Positions 27,177-34,580 of a stretch of 64,000 nucleotides of DNA are shown piece after piece (positions within the stretch are counted from its first letter, which is position 1; each line of letters begins with the position of its first letter). The stretch covers positions 62,001 to 126,000 of the forward strand of contig NZ_MDDV01000007.1 of assembly GCF_001854885.1 (NCBI RefSeq), in the 5' to 3' direction. The stretch comes from Ensifer sp. LCM 4579 (GTDB lineage: Bacteria > Pseudomonadota > Alphaproteobacteria > Rhizobiales > Rhizobiaceae). The position numbers and the translations under genes are program-made. The notes under the pieces are model-generated. The model was not told the DNA's origin, searched no databases, and saw only the letters and a list, made by a program, of their open reading frames with translations.

Positions 27177-28547
27177 ATGTCCGAGCAAAACATTCGATTC
27201 CAGAAATCCGTCCTCCTGCAGCAACGAGCCCGCGAATTGATTCCGGGCGGCTGCCACACCTACGCGAAAGGCGAGGACCAGTATCCTGTCCTCGCGCCGG
27301 GATTCATCGAGCGCGGTTCGGGGTGCCATGTCTGGGACGTCGACGGAAACAGATACGTCGAATTCGGCATGGGCAATCGTGCCGTCGGACTTGGCCACGC
27401 CTACCCGGCGGTGGTCCGGGCGGTCGAGTCTGTCCTCGGCGGCGGCTCCAATTTCACCCGCCCGGCCAAGATCGAAGTGGAGTGCGCCGAGGCCTTCCTG
27501 GAAGTCATCGATGCGGAGATGGTGAAGTTCTGCAAGGACGGCTCGGATGCGACTTCGGGGGCCGTCAGGCTCGCCCGAGCGTACACCGGGCGCGATCTGG
27601 TCGCCTGTTGCGCCGATCATCCATTCTTCTCGACCGATGACTGGTTCATCGGGACCACCCCGATGAACTCGGGTATCCCCGAGGCCGTCCGGAAACTGAC
27701 CGTCACATTCCGCTATAACGATATCGCCAGTGTGAAGGAATTGTTCGACAGGCACCCGGGCAAACTGGCAGCCCTGATCCTGGAGCCGTCGCGCGACGTC
27801 GACCCCCGTGACGGTTTCCTGCACGAAGTCCAGCACCTCTGCCGGCAAAACGGTGCGCTGCTCATTCTGGACGAGATGATCACCGGGTTCCGGTGGCACA
27901 TTGGCGGCGCGCAGAAACTCTACGGCATCAAGCCGGACCTGACGACCTTCGGGAAGGCGCTGGGCAACGGCTTCTCCGTATCCGCGCTCGCCGGAAAACG
28001 CGAATACATGCGTCTCGGAGGACTGGAATACAGTGACCGCCCAAGGGTGTTCCTCCTGTCGACCACCCATGGCGCGGAGACCCATGCGCTCGCCGCAGCG
28101 ATCGCCACCATGCGGATATATCGCGACGAGCCCGTGATCAGTCATCTTCACCGTCAGGGGGAGAAACTCAGGGAAGGCATCGGAGAAGCCGCCAGGCGGC
28201 GCGGGGTGGACGCGCACTTCAAGGTAGTCGGCCGACCCAGCTGCCTGGCATTCGCCACCCTCGACCGCAACGGCGATCCGTCACAGGCATACAGGACCCT
28301 GTTCATGCAGGAGACGATCAGGCGCGGAGTGCTGATGCCGTCGCTTGTGGTCAGTTATACCCACGATGACGAGGCGGTCTCACAGACGATCGAGGCTGTC
28401 GACGGCGCCCTGGCTGTGTATGCGCAGGCGCTTGAATCGGGAACTGACCGCCTATTGGTCGGCCGCCCCTCGCAGGTCGTTTTCCGCCGCTACAACAAAC
28501 GCGACGAACAAGCTGAATTATCACTACAGCGCCGCGCGTCTTATTAG
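27177..28547 (+). CDS. Class III aminotransferase, glutamate-1-semialdehyde aminomutase-like
   Basis: I choose ATG 27177 (MSEQNIRFQKSVLLQQRAREL), eight bases after GGAG. PLP-binding features are DGSDATSGAVRLARA, the Asp of ALLILDEMITGFR and the Schiff-base lysine K260 in LTTFGKALGNGFS. The family includes GSA aminomutase, but copies inside sugar clusters act on nucleotide-linked keto-sugars or related compounds. The last seven residues (LQRRASY) and the stop codon lie inside an intergenic palindromic repeat, so the original C terminus seems to have been replaced. Confidence 0.85.
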   Translation: MSEQNIRFQKSVLLQQRARELIPGGCHTYAKGEDQYPVLAPGFIERGSGCHVWDVDGNRYVEFGMGNRAVGLGHAYPAVVRAVESVLGGGSNFTRPAKIEVECAEAFLEVIDAEMVKFCKDGSDATSGAVRLARAYTGRDLVACCADHPFFSTDDWFIGTTPMNSGIPEAVRKLTVTFRYNDIASVKELFDRHPGKLAALILEPSRDVDPRDGFLHEVQHLCRQNGALLILDEMITGFRWHIGGAQKLYGIKPDLTTFGKALGNGFSVSALAGKREYMRLGGLEYSDRPRVFLLSTTHGAETHALAAAIATMRIYRDEPVISHLHRQGEKLREGIGEAARRRGVDAHFKVVGRPSCLAFATLDRNGDPSQAYRTLFMQETIRRGVLMPSLVVSYTHDDEAVSQTIEAVDGALAVYAQALESGTDRLLVGRPSQVVFRRYNKRDEQAELSLQRRASY

Positions 28548-28627
28548 ACGCGCAAAGGTCGCTGTAGCACTTTGAATTGCTGCATGTCTTTGTCCTTTAA
28601 TCGAGGTCGATTAAAGGAGACATGCAG
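28524..28627. repeat. Rhizobial palindromic mosaic repeat, copy 1
   Basis: Two adjacent palindromes make up this unit. The first runs from CTACAGC to GCTGTAG around an inner GCGCGTC/GACGCGC hairpin. The second runs from CTGCATGTC to GACATGCAG around TTTAATCGA/TCGATTAAA. Copy 2 (28970-29071) is the same unit inverted. The pattern resembles the intergenic mosaic elements of sinorhizobia. It overlaps the end of the aminotransferase gene. Confidence 0.85.
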
Positions 28628-28969
28628 TACGATCACCGGAAATCCCGATGCAAGCCTGTGACGAGGACGGTCTCAGCGCGGCAAGTGCCTGACCTGCACC
28701 AGGCTGGAATCTGACGTCCGCGATCGACTGGCTTGCGGCGGTTTTCCCGCGGACCCCGCTCAGCAGCCCGAAGCTCAATCCCAAGGAACCAATTCCCCTT
28801 CGGGCGACGGACGAATTAAACAGGTCCTGACCCTAGAGCCTTTCCGGGTTAAATGGAAACATTCTGCCGGAGCAGGTTTTCGTCAGGGCAGAGGCGATTG
28901 CCGCAGGTCGTACCCGGAGGTACGGCCGAGGCGATCGCCTCTGATCCTGGCGGAAAGATGCCCGGCCCA

Positions 28970-29071
28970 CTGCATGTCTCCTTGAATCGACCGATTCAAG
29001 GGCAAAGACATGCAGCAATTCAAAGTGCTACAGCGGCCTTTGCGCGTCCTATAGGACGCGCGGCGCTGTAG
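28970..29071. repeat. Rhizobial palindromic mosaic repeat, copy 2 (inverted)
   Basis: This is the reverse complement of copy 1, with only a few differences, mainly in the loop bases and the inner ATCGA arms. It runs from CTGCATGTC to GCTGTAG and is embedded in the larger inverted-repeat element. Confidence 0.85.
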
Positions 29072-29092
29072 GGTTGGCTGAAGCGGGCGGCC

Positions 29093-29151
29093 TGTTTGCC
29101 CGGCTGGCTTGGCCGTATGCTTGGCTACGCCGCGCGCCAGCCGGGCAAACA
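29093..29151. repeat. Long hairpin inside the inverted-repeat element
   Basis: Perfect 16-base arms TGTTTGCCCGGCTGGC and GCCAGCCGGGCAAACA flank a 27-base loop. Further partial pairing outside these arms (GTTGGCT and AGCCAAC) extends the stem. It could also act as a terminator for the convergent genes on either side. Confidence 0.7.
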
Positions 29152-29202
29152 TTCCGCTCCGCTTGAGCCAACAGAATCGTTTCCATTTAACCCGGAAAGG
29201 CT

Positions 29203-29742
29203 CTAGTTGACCAGCTTCCCGACCAGGGGCCACGTCCTGTCCCTTTCCGACATCGCGGTCGGCATCAGTGGCCAGCTTATCGAAAAGACCGGGTCGTTGA
29301 AGCGCACGCCCGTCGCCGCGTGGGGTGTGTAGAACTGCGAAATGAGATACGAGACCTCGGCGTCCTGGGTCAGCGTCTGAAATCCGTGGGCGAAGCCTGC
29401 GGGGATGTAGACCTGCTTCATGTTCTCGGGCGTGAGCTCGAAGCCCAGCCAGCGATTGCGAGTCGGCGAGTTGGGGCGCAGGTCTACAACGACATCAAAG
29501 ATCGCACCCCGGGCACAGGAAACGAGCTTCACTTCGGTATACGGCTCCTCTTGGAAATGCAGTCCCCGCAGGGTTCCCTTCCTGATGGAATGCGACCGGC
29601 TATGCTGGACAAAGCGCGTCGCAAGCCCACACTCTGCCATTTCCCTTTCGCAGAAGACGCGCGTGAAGGAGCCGCGGTCGTCGATCACCGGTGTCGGCTC
29701 GATCAGCCAGACACCCTTCAGTTCCGTTTCGGTAAACTGCAT
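29203..29742 (-). CDS. rfbC: dTDP-4-dehydrorhamnose 3,5-epimerase family protein
   Basis: The 179-residue protein is a full-length RmlC/RfbC-type cupin. It has catalytic H62 in GTLRGLHFQ, the Lys of EVKLVSC, and the YLISQFYTPH segment with tyrosines 132 and 138. The family epimerises C3 and C5 of 4-keto-6-deoxy nucleotide sugars. It is transcribed toward the aminotransferase gene and divergent from the C-methyltransferase. Because no dTDP-glucose pathway (RmlA/RmlB) is present, the substrate here may be a CDP-linked sugar. The stop codon lies at the boundary of the inverted-repeat element. Confidence 0.88.
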   Translation of the reverse strand: MQFTETELKGVWLIEPTPVIDDRGSFTRVFCEREMAECGLATRFVQHSRSHSIRKGTLRGLHFQEEPYTEVKLVSCARGAIFDVVVDLRPNSPTRNRWLGFELTPENMKQVYIPAGFAHGFQTLTQDAEVSYLISQFYTPHAATGVRFNDPVFSISWPLMPTAMSERDRTWPLVGKLVN

Positions 29743-30059
29743 CTCTCCCTCAATGCTGATGGCCGGGCAAGGACCGGGGCCGATTGTCGGGCAACATCAG
29801 CCGGAACAGGAAGAGCTACCTAGGCCTTAGGCTGGCCTCTCCGTTAGCGGTATGCCATGCGGACGCAATACCCGTTCGGCGGTTTCGGAGTGGGCGCCGC
29901 CCGCGCCCGTTTCACTATAGGAATTAAGGTGCGTACCGGATTGGGAAATCGAATCCAGAGCGCCGACGTCCTAACCTGCCCCTGTCGAAAAAGACGCTCT
30001 CTTTTCGAGGCGCGGCAGGCAGGTTCAGCGCCAGCCACCGCGTCCAGCGGGGACCCGGT
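29743..30059. other. Divergent promoter region of rfbC and the C-methyltransferase
   Basis: No gene is evident in this 317-base gap. A short symmetric stretch CCTAGGCCTTAGG occurs near 29820-29832. The right end, GGGGACCCGGT, provides a ribosome site for the methyltransferase. No promoter hexamers stand out. Confidence 0.4.
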
Positions 30060-31355
30060 ATGAACATTCAGACTGTCGAAATCGCTGGTGACCACCACAC
30101 TGCACGCCGGGATGTCGGCTGCAGGCTTTGCGGATCGCGCTTGCGCCACACCCTCGTAGACCTTGGCATGTCGCCTCCGTGCGAGAGTTACCTGCAGGCC
30201 GACCAACTCGACCAGGTGGAACTCTACTATCCGCTCAACGTCCTGGTCTGCGACACCTGCTATCTGGTGCAGCTCAAGGAGTATGTGAGCGCCGAGTCCA
30301 TCTTCAGCGAATACGCCTATTTCTCCTCCTTCTCGACGAGCTGGGTCGCCCACGCCAAGGCCTATTGCGAGGCGATCACGAAGCGCCTTGGCCTTGGTTC
30401 CGAGAGCCTGGCCGTTGAACTGGCCAGTAATGACGGCTACCTGCTGCAGCACTTCCTGCCGCTCGGCGTTCCCGTGCTCGGAGTCGAACCTGCCGCCAAT
30501 GTGGCCCGCGCCGCCGAAGAAAAGGGCGTGAGGACCCGCGTCGACTTTTTCGGCGTCCGGCTGGCGAACCAGATGAGAGCCGAAGGACTGGATGCCGACC
30601 TCATCATCGGCAACAACGTCCTGGCGCAGGTTCCCGACCTCAACGACTTCGTTGCGGGTATGAAAATCCTGCTCAAGCCGGAAGGCGTCGTCACCCTTGA
30701 ATTCCCGCATGTCGAGCGGCTGATGACCGAGAACCAGTTCGACACGATCTACCACGAGCACTTCTCGTACTTTTCGCTGCTGACCATTGATTTCCTGGCG
30801 ACCCGCCACGGGCTGCGGGTGATCGACGTCGAGGAACTGCCCACCCATGGGGGGTCTCTCCGCGTCTATCTCGCCCACGAGGACGGCAGCCGGCCTACCA
30901 AAGACAGCGTGACCGAACTCCTCGACCGCGAAAGGCGGCAGGGTCTGACGGAGATGTCGACCTACGAGTCGTTCAGCCACAAGGCACAGCGCGCGAAACG
31001 TGATCTCCTTGCGTTCCTGATCGCAGCCAAGAACGAAGGCAAGAAAATCTGCGGCTACGGCGCGCCGGGCAAGGGCAACACGCTCCTCAATTACTGCGCC
31101 ATCGGCACCGACTTCCTCGAGTTTACCGTCGACCGGAACCCCTACAAGCACGGCCGCTTCACGCCGGGCATGCACATTCCGATCAAGCCCGTCGAAGCGA
31201 TCGACCAGGCCAAGCCCGACTACATCCTGATCCTTCCGTGGAATTTGAAGGACGAGGTCATCCAGCAGATGCACCATGTCGCCGCCTGGGGTGCGAAATT
31301 CGTGGTGCCGATTCCCTTCGTAACAGTCATCGATCCAACGGAGTTGCGGAAATGA
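30060..31355 (+). CDS. Nucleotide-sugar C-methyltransferase (TylC3-type, three domains)
   Basis: The 431-residue protein matches the branched-sugar C-methyltransferase layout. The N-terminal zinc domain has CRLCGS near residue 22 and CDTCYLVQ near residue 64. A SAM-binding Rossmann domain follows (LAVELASNDGYLLQHF, about 120-135). The C-terminal domain contains the active-site YHEHFSYFS and GYGAPGKGNTLLNY. These enzymes methylate C3 of 4-keto-6-deoxy nucleotide sugars, giving branched sugars. It overlaps the cytidylyltransferase gene as ATGA. Confidence 0.88.
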   Translation: MNIQTVEIAGDHHTARRDVGCRLCGSRLRHTLVDLGMSPPCESYLQADQLDQVELYYPLNVLVCDTCYLVQLKEYVSAESIFSEYAYFSSFSTSWVAHAKAYCEAITKRLGLGSESLAVELASNDGYLLQHFLPLGVPVLGVEPAANVARAAEEKGVRTRVDFFGVRLANQMRAEGLDADLIIGNNVLAQVPDLNDFVAGMKILLKPEGVVTLEFPHVERLMTENQFDTIYHEHFSYFSLLTIDFLATRHGLRVIDVEELPTHGGSLRVYLAHEDGSRPTKDSVTELLDRERRQGLTEMSTYESFSHKAQRAKRDLLAFLIAAKNEGKKICGYGAPGKGNTLLNYCAIGTDFLEFTVDRNPYKHGRFTPGMHIPIKPVEAIDQAKPDYILILPWNLKDEVIQQMHHVAAWGAKFVVPIPFVTVIDPTELRK

Positions 31356-32167
31356 AGGTCGTTCTTTTCTGTGGCGGGCGCGGGACCCGAATCCGCGATT
31401 ATTCCGAAAGCATTCCAAAGCCGATGATCCCGCTCGGTCATCAGCCGATCTTGCGGCACGTCATGCAGTGGTACAGCGATTATGGGCACGACGAGTTCGT
31501 GTTGTGTCTGGGGTATAAGGCGAACGTCATCAAGGAGTTCTTCCTGAACACCCGGCCGCAGACATTCGCCGACTGCGTCGTGTCCGGCGGTGGCAGGGAC
31601 GTCCAACTGCTCAATGAGGCCGACAAGGACTGGCGCGTGACGCTGCTCGACACGGGCATCTGGCGAAACATCGGTGAGCGCCTGTGGGCCGCGAAGGAAC
31701 ACGTCAGACACGAAAAGATGTTTCTGGCGAATTACAGCGACGGGCTGACTGACGTCGACCTTAAGGACGTGATCGCCAAATTCGAAGCCAGCGGCAAGAT
31801 CGGCTGCTTCCTCGCGGTGCGCGCGCCGCTGACCTATCACCTTGCCGACATCGCCGAGGATGGCCGCGTCCGCGAGTTTCGCACGACGGACACCTCGGAG
31901 ATCTGGATCAATGGCGGCTATTTCGTATTCCGGCCCGAAATCTTCGACTACATGCGCGAGGGGGAGGAACTCGTGCTCGAACCCTTCACGCGCCTGATCG
32001 CAGACAACATGCTGATGGCATACAAGCACGAGGGTTTCTGGCGCTCAATGGACACTCTGCGCGACTGGCAGTCGCTTGAAGACATGGTCGAAAAGGGCGA
32101 CATGCCCTGGAACGCGAAGGTCACCGCCGAAAAGAACAGGCGCAACGTAGTCGCAGCGGCATCATGA
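31352..32167 (+). CDS. rfbF: Glucose-1-phosphate cytidylyltransferase-like nucleotidyltransferase
   Basis: The start at 31352 gives 271 residues beginning MKVVLFCGGRGTRIRDYSES, the nucleotide-binding GGxGTR motif. PKPMIPLG contains the phosphate-binding Lys and WINGGYFVF is another conserved segment. Resemblance to RfbF (CDP-glucose synthesis) is good, including ILRHVMQWYSDYGHDEFVLCLGYKANVIKEFF. It points to a CDP-activated sugar in this cluster. Its stop overlaps the PIG-L gene as ATGA. Confidence 0.85.
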   Translation: MKVVLFCGGRGTRIRDYSESIPKPMIPLGHQPILRHVMQWYSDYGHDEFVLCLGYKANVIKEFFLNTRPQTFADCVVSGGGRDVQLLNEADKDWRVTLLDTGIWRNIGERLWAAKEHVRHEKMFLANYSDGLTDVDLKDVIAKFEASGKIGCFLAVRAPLTYHLADIAEDGRVREFRTTDTSEIWINGGYFVFRPEIFDYMREGEELVLEPFTRLIADNMLMAYKHEGFWRSMDTLRDWQSLEDMVEKGDMPWNAKVTAEKNRRNVVAAAS

Positions 32168-32817
32168 TGAGGCTGGCCCTCGCGCGTCGCGGGGAGGAAC
32201 TCTCGGTCCTCTGCCTTGGTGCCCACTCCGACGACATCGAAATCGGCGCGGGAGGTACGATCCTCAGTCTGATCGCGTCAGGGGTGAGGCTGACCGTCAG
32301 CTGGTGCGTGCTGAGCGGCGGCGGCCAGCGGAGGGCGGAAGCCCGTGCCTCGGCCGTAGCGTTCCTCGAAGGCGCACAGTCGTCCACCGTCGACGTGGCG
32401 GAATTCGAGGACAGCTACTTCCCCTCGCAGAGCCGGGACATCAAGCGCTGGCTGATCGATGTAAGGGCTCGGGTCCGGCCGGACGTTGTGTTCACCCACG
32501 CCCGGCTCGACGCCCACCAGGACCATCGCGAGGTAAACAAACTGACCTGGAACGTTTTCCGTGACCACCTGGTGCTCGAGTACGAGATTCCGAAGTGGGA
32601 CGGCGACCTTGGCCAGCCGAATGCCTATTCGCCACTCACGGCCGCGGTCATGGAAAGGAAGATTGCTCTGCTGCACGAACACTTCGGAACGCAGCGTTCG
32701 AAAGACTGGTTCGACCGGGAGACGTTCGCGGGTCTTGCGCGGCTGCGGGGAATGGAGTGCCGGGCACCCGAGCATTTCGCGGAGGCCTTCATGCTCCGAA
32801 AGGCGAAAATCCTTTAA
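32164..32817 (+). CDS. PIG-L family N-acetyl sugar deacetylase
   Basis: The 217-residue protein has the PIG-L zinc motif LGAHSDDIEIGAGG (H21, D23, D24) near the N terminus and the second histidine motif ARLDAHQDHREV (about 115-126). These enzymes remove acetyl or related acyl groups from amino sugars. It ends the operon with the C-methyltransferase and cytidylyltransferase. Together with the aminotransferase it suggests an amino or acylamino group on the sugar being built. Confidence 0.88.
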   Translation: MMRLALARRGEELSVLCLGAHSDDIEIGAGGTILSLIASGVRLTVSWCVLSGGGQRRAEARASAVAFLEGAQSSTVDVAEFEDSYFPSQSRDIKRWLIDVRARVRPDVVFTHARLDAHQDHREVNKLTWNVFRDHLVLEYEIPKWDGDLGQPNAYSPLTAAVMERKIALLHEHFGTQRSKDWFDRETFAGLARLRGMECRAPEHFAEAFMLRKAKIL

Positions 32818-32976
32818 GTCGCACGAAAACCCGCCACGCCTTCTCATGTCAATTGAAAAAGGTCTTTAAAAACAGCCGTCTGCGAGTTGTTCCTGATAAG
32901 CGGTTACAACACCGCTTTCGAGGATTGCGGCCGTAGAGGTCTTCACCTCACAAATCCCCTGGCCGAGCATGAGCGG

Positions 32977-33804
32977 TTACCGGTCTGCACGTAACAGAAA
33001 TGAGCTCAAACGTCCGAGTACAAGATCCGGCTGTTCAAGCTGGGGCAAATGGCCGATACCCGGAAGTGCTTCGAAAGAGGCATGCGAGATCAGCGCGTGA
33101 AGCGCTCTGCCCCTTTCGATCGGGATCCAGGGATCATCCTCGCCCCAGATGATTTTCACCGGACAGCGAATCTGCGCGAATGATGGTTCGACCTCGGCGG
33201 TATACCTCTCGTCGGCCTGTGCGAACTGGCGGTAGAAGCTGGCCCGCCCCTCCTCGGATATCCAGGGTTTGACGAGCATGTCGACGTCGGCGCGATCAAT
33301 GTCGTTGATGCTCGCCCCTTTGATGTAGGCTTCGACGACGGCTTTGTGGATATGTGGCGGCAGCCCCATGAAGGCATCCACGTGGCGTCCGACGTGAGCG
33401 AAGAACTCCGAGCCCCAGGGGCGCATCGCGACGGCATTCATCAGAACATACCGCTCGAAATTGCAGCCATGCAGCAGATGGGCACGCAGGGTCGTCGCTC
33501 CGCCCATGTCATGGGCAATGACCATCGGGCGATCGAGGCCCCAGTGAGCCAGCATCTCGGCGAATATCCTTCCTTGCACGTCAAGGGAGGTGCGCTGGTC
33601 CGCGTCCTTGTCCGATCGTCCGTATCCGGGCATGTCATACCAATGGACGCGAAATCGCTCGGAAAGCTCCGGAATGATCCGGTGCCACGAGAAGGAGGAC
33701 CATGGCCACCCGTGAGCGAGCACGAGCGGAGGTCCGTTTCCAGCTCGGCCTGCCGCCACTCGGCCTGCAGATGTTGGCACAGTTTCATCGAGATTCCACG
33801 ACAT
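32977..33804 (-). CDS. Alpha/beta hydrolase (epoxide hydrolase/haloacid dehalogenase-like)
   Basis: The 275-residue enzyme has the oxyanion motif AHGWPWSSFSW. The nucleophile is Asp in VIAHDMGGATTL, which points to the epoxide hydrolase/dehalogenase branch rather than esterases with Ser. It also has GEDDPWIP and the catalytic His of PGIGHLPQLEQP. There is no signal peptide. It stands alone on the minus strand, so context gives no substrate. It sits just downstream of udgX on the same strand, with a gap of 115 bases and no matching stress promoter. Confidence 0.82.
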   Translation of the reverse strand: MSWNLDETVPTSAGRVAAGRAGNGPPLVLAHGWPWSSFSWHRIIPELSERFRVHWYDMPGYGRSDKDADQRTSLDVQGRIFAEMLAHWGLDRPMVIAHDMGGATTLRAHLLHGCNFERYVLMNAVAMRPWGSEFFAHVGRHVDAFMGLPPHIHKAVVEAYIKGASINDIDRADVDMLVKPWISEEGRASFYRQFAQADERYTAEVEPSFAQIRCPVKIIWGEDDPWIPIERGRALHALISHASFEALPGIGHLPQLEQPDLVLGRLSSFLLRADR

Positions 33805-33919
33805 TCAATATTTCTCCGTCTACCCGCATGAGTTCCTAGCGGCCCTGGGCCCTGCCGCCCACGAGTCTCGTTTTTGTCGAACCTTTGGAGTGCCATCCTT
33901 TCGCGTCGCCAGGGGGCGC

Positions 33920-34552
33920 TCAATGTTGCGACCGAAGTGATGCTGCTGTTTTAAGGTCTTCGATGAAGCGCTCACGTTCGCGTTGTGCCGTGTCGCGTTC
34001 GCGAATGCGCAACAGATAGGAGGGGTGAATTGTCACGACGACGTCGAAATCCTGTCCGGCGTGGAACGCCCTGCCGCGGTCTCGTGTGACTTTGACCGAG
34101 CTGCCAAGCAGCGTTCTTGCTGCCGTTGCGCCAAGCGCGACAACGACTTCCGGCTGGATTTTTTCGATTTCCGCCCCGAGCCACCAGGCACAGCTCTGGA
34201 TTTCGCCGGCATTCGGCTTCGAATGAATCCGGCGCTTGCCTCGCTGCTCGTACTTGAAATGCTTGACCGCGTTGGTCACGTAGCATTCCGTCCGTTCGAT
34301 GCCAGCCTCTTCCAGGCACCGGGCGAGCAGGTTGCCCGCCGGTCCGACGAAAGGCCGGCCCTCGATGTCCTCGCGGTCCCCCGGCTGTTCTCCGACCAGT
34401 ATGAGTCTGGCGTCGCGGGGTCCTTCACCGAAGACGAGCTGCGTGGCGCCCCTGTAGAGATCGCAGCGCTGACAGCCCTCGGCCTGCCGGCTGATAGCGT
34501 CGAGCGAAGCGCCCTGTGCATGGTCGCCGACAAGTGCTGGGCCAAGCTTCAT
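33920..34552 (-). CDS. udgX: UdgX-type uracil-DNA glycosylase
   Basis: The start at 34552 (MKLGPALVGDH) gives 210 residues. The family 4-like fold shows the motif GEQPGDREDIEG (about 54-65). C27, C30, C90 and C121 are the likely iron-sulfur ligands, and HPSYLLRIRERD is the third motif. The KRRIH loop at 106-110 marks UdgX, where His forms a covalent bond with uracil-containing DNA, so the reaction traps rather than turns over. It lies just behind treZ on the same strand and is probably cotranscribed from its stress promoter. Confidence 0.9.
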   Translation of the reverse strand: MKLGPALVGDHAQGASLDAISRQAEGCQRCDLYRGATQLVFGEGPRDARLILVGEQPGDREDIEGRPFVGPAGNLLARCLEEAGIERTECYVTNAVKHFKYEQRGKRRIHSKPNAGEIQSCAWWLGAEIEKIQPEVVVALGATAARTLLGSSVKVTRDRGRAFHAGQDFDVVVTIHPSYLLRIRERDTAQRERERFIEDLKTAASLRSQH

Positions 34553-34580
34553 TTTCCTGCTCCGCTCGTACCTGGTTTCC

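Larger units (their letters stand above)
28833..29206. mobile_element. 374-bp element with 28-bp perfect terminal inverted repeats (MITE-like)
   Basis: The two ends (28833-28860 and 29179-29206) are perfect inverted copies over 28 bases. Both begin CTAGAGCCTTTCC and end at a CTAG tetranucleotide, which could be a target duplication. Inside lie an inverted copy of the mosaic repeat and a hairpin with 16-base perfect arms (29093-29108 and 29136-29151). There is no coding capacity, so it would need a transposase in trans. The stop codon of the convergent rfbC gene falls in the terminal CTAG. Confidence 0.65.

Noticed and set aside
28548-28832. Possible small genes between the palindromic repeats
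   Set aside because: All frames are short and interrupted; the stretch holds repeats and unassigned sequence only.
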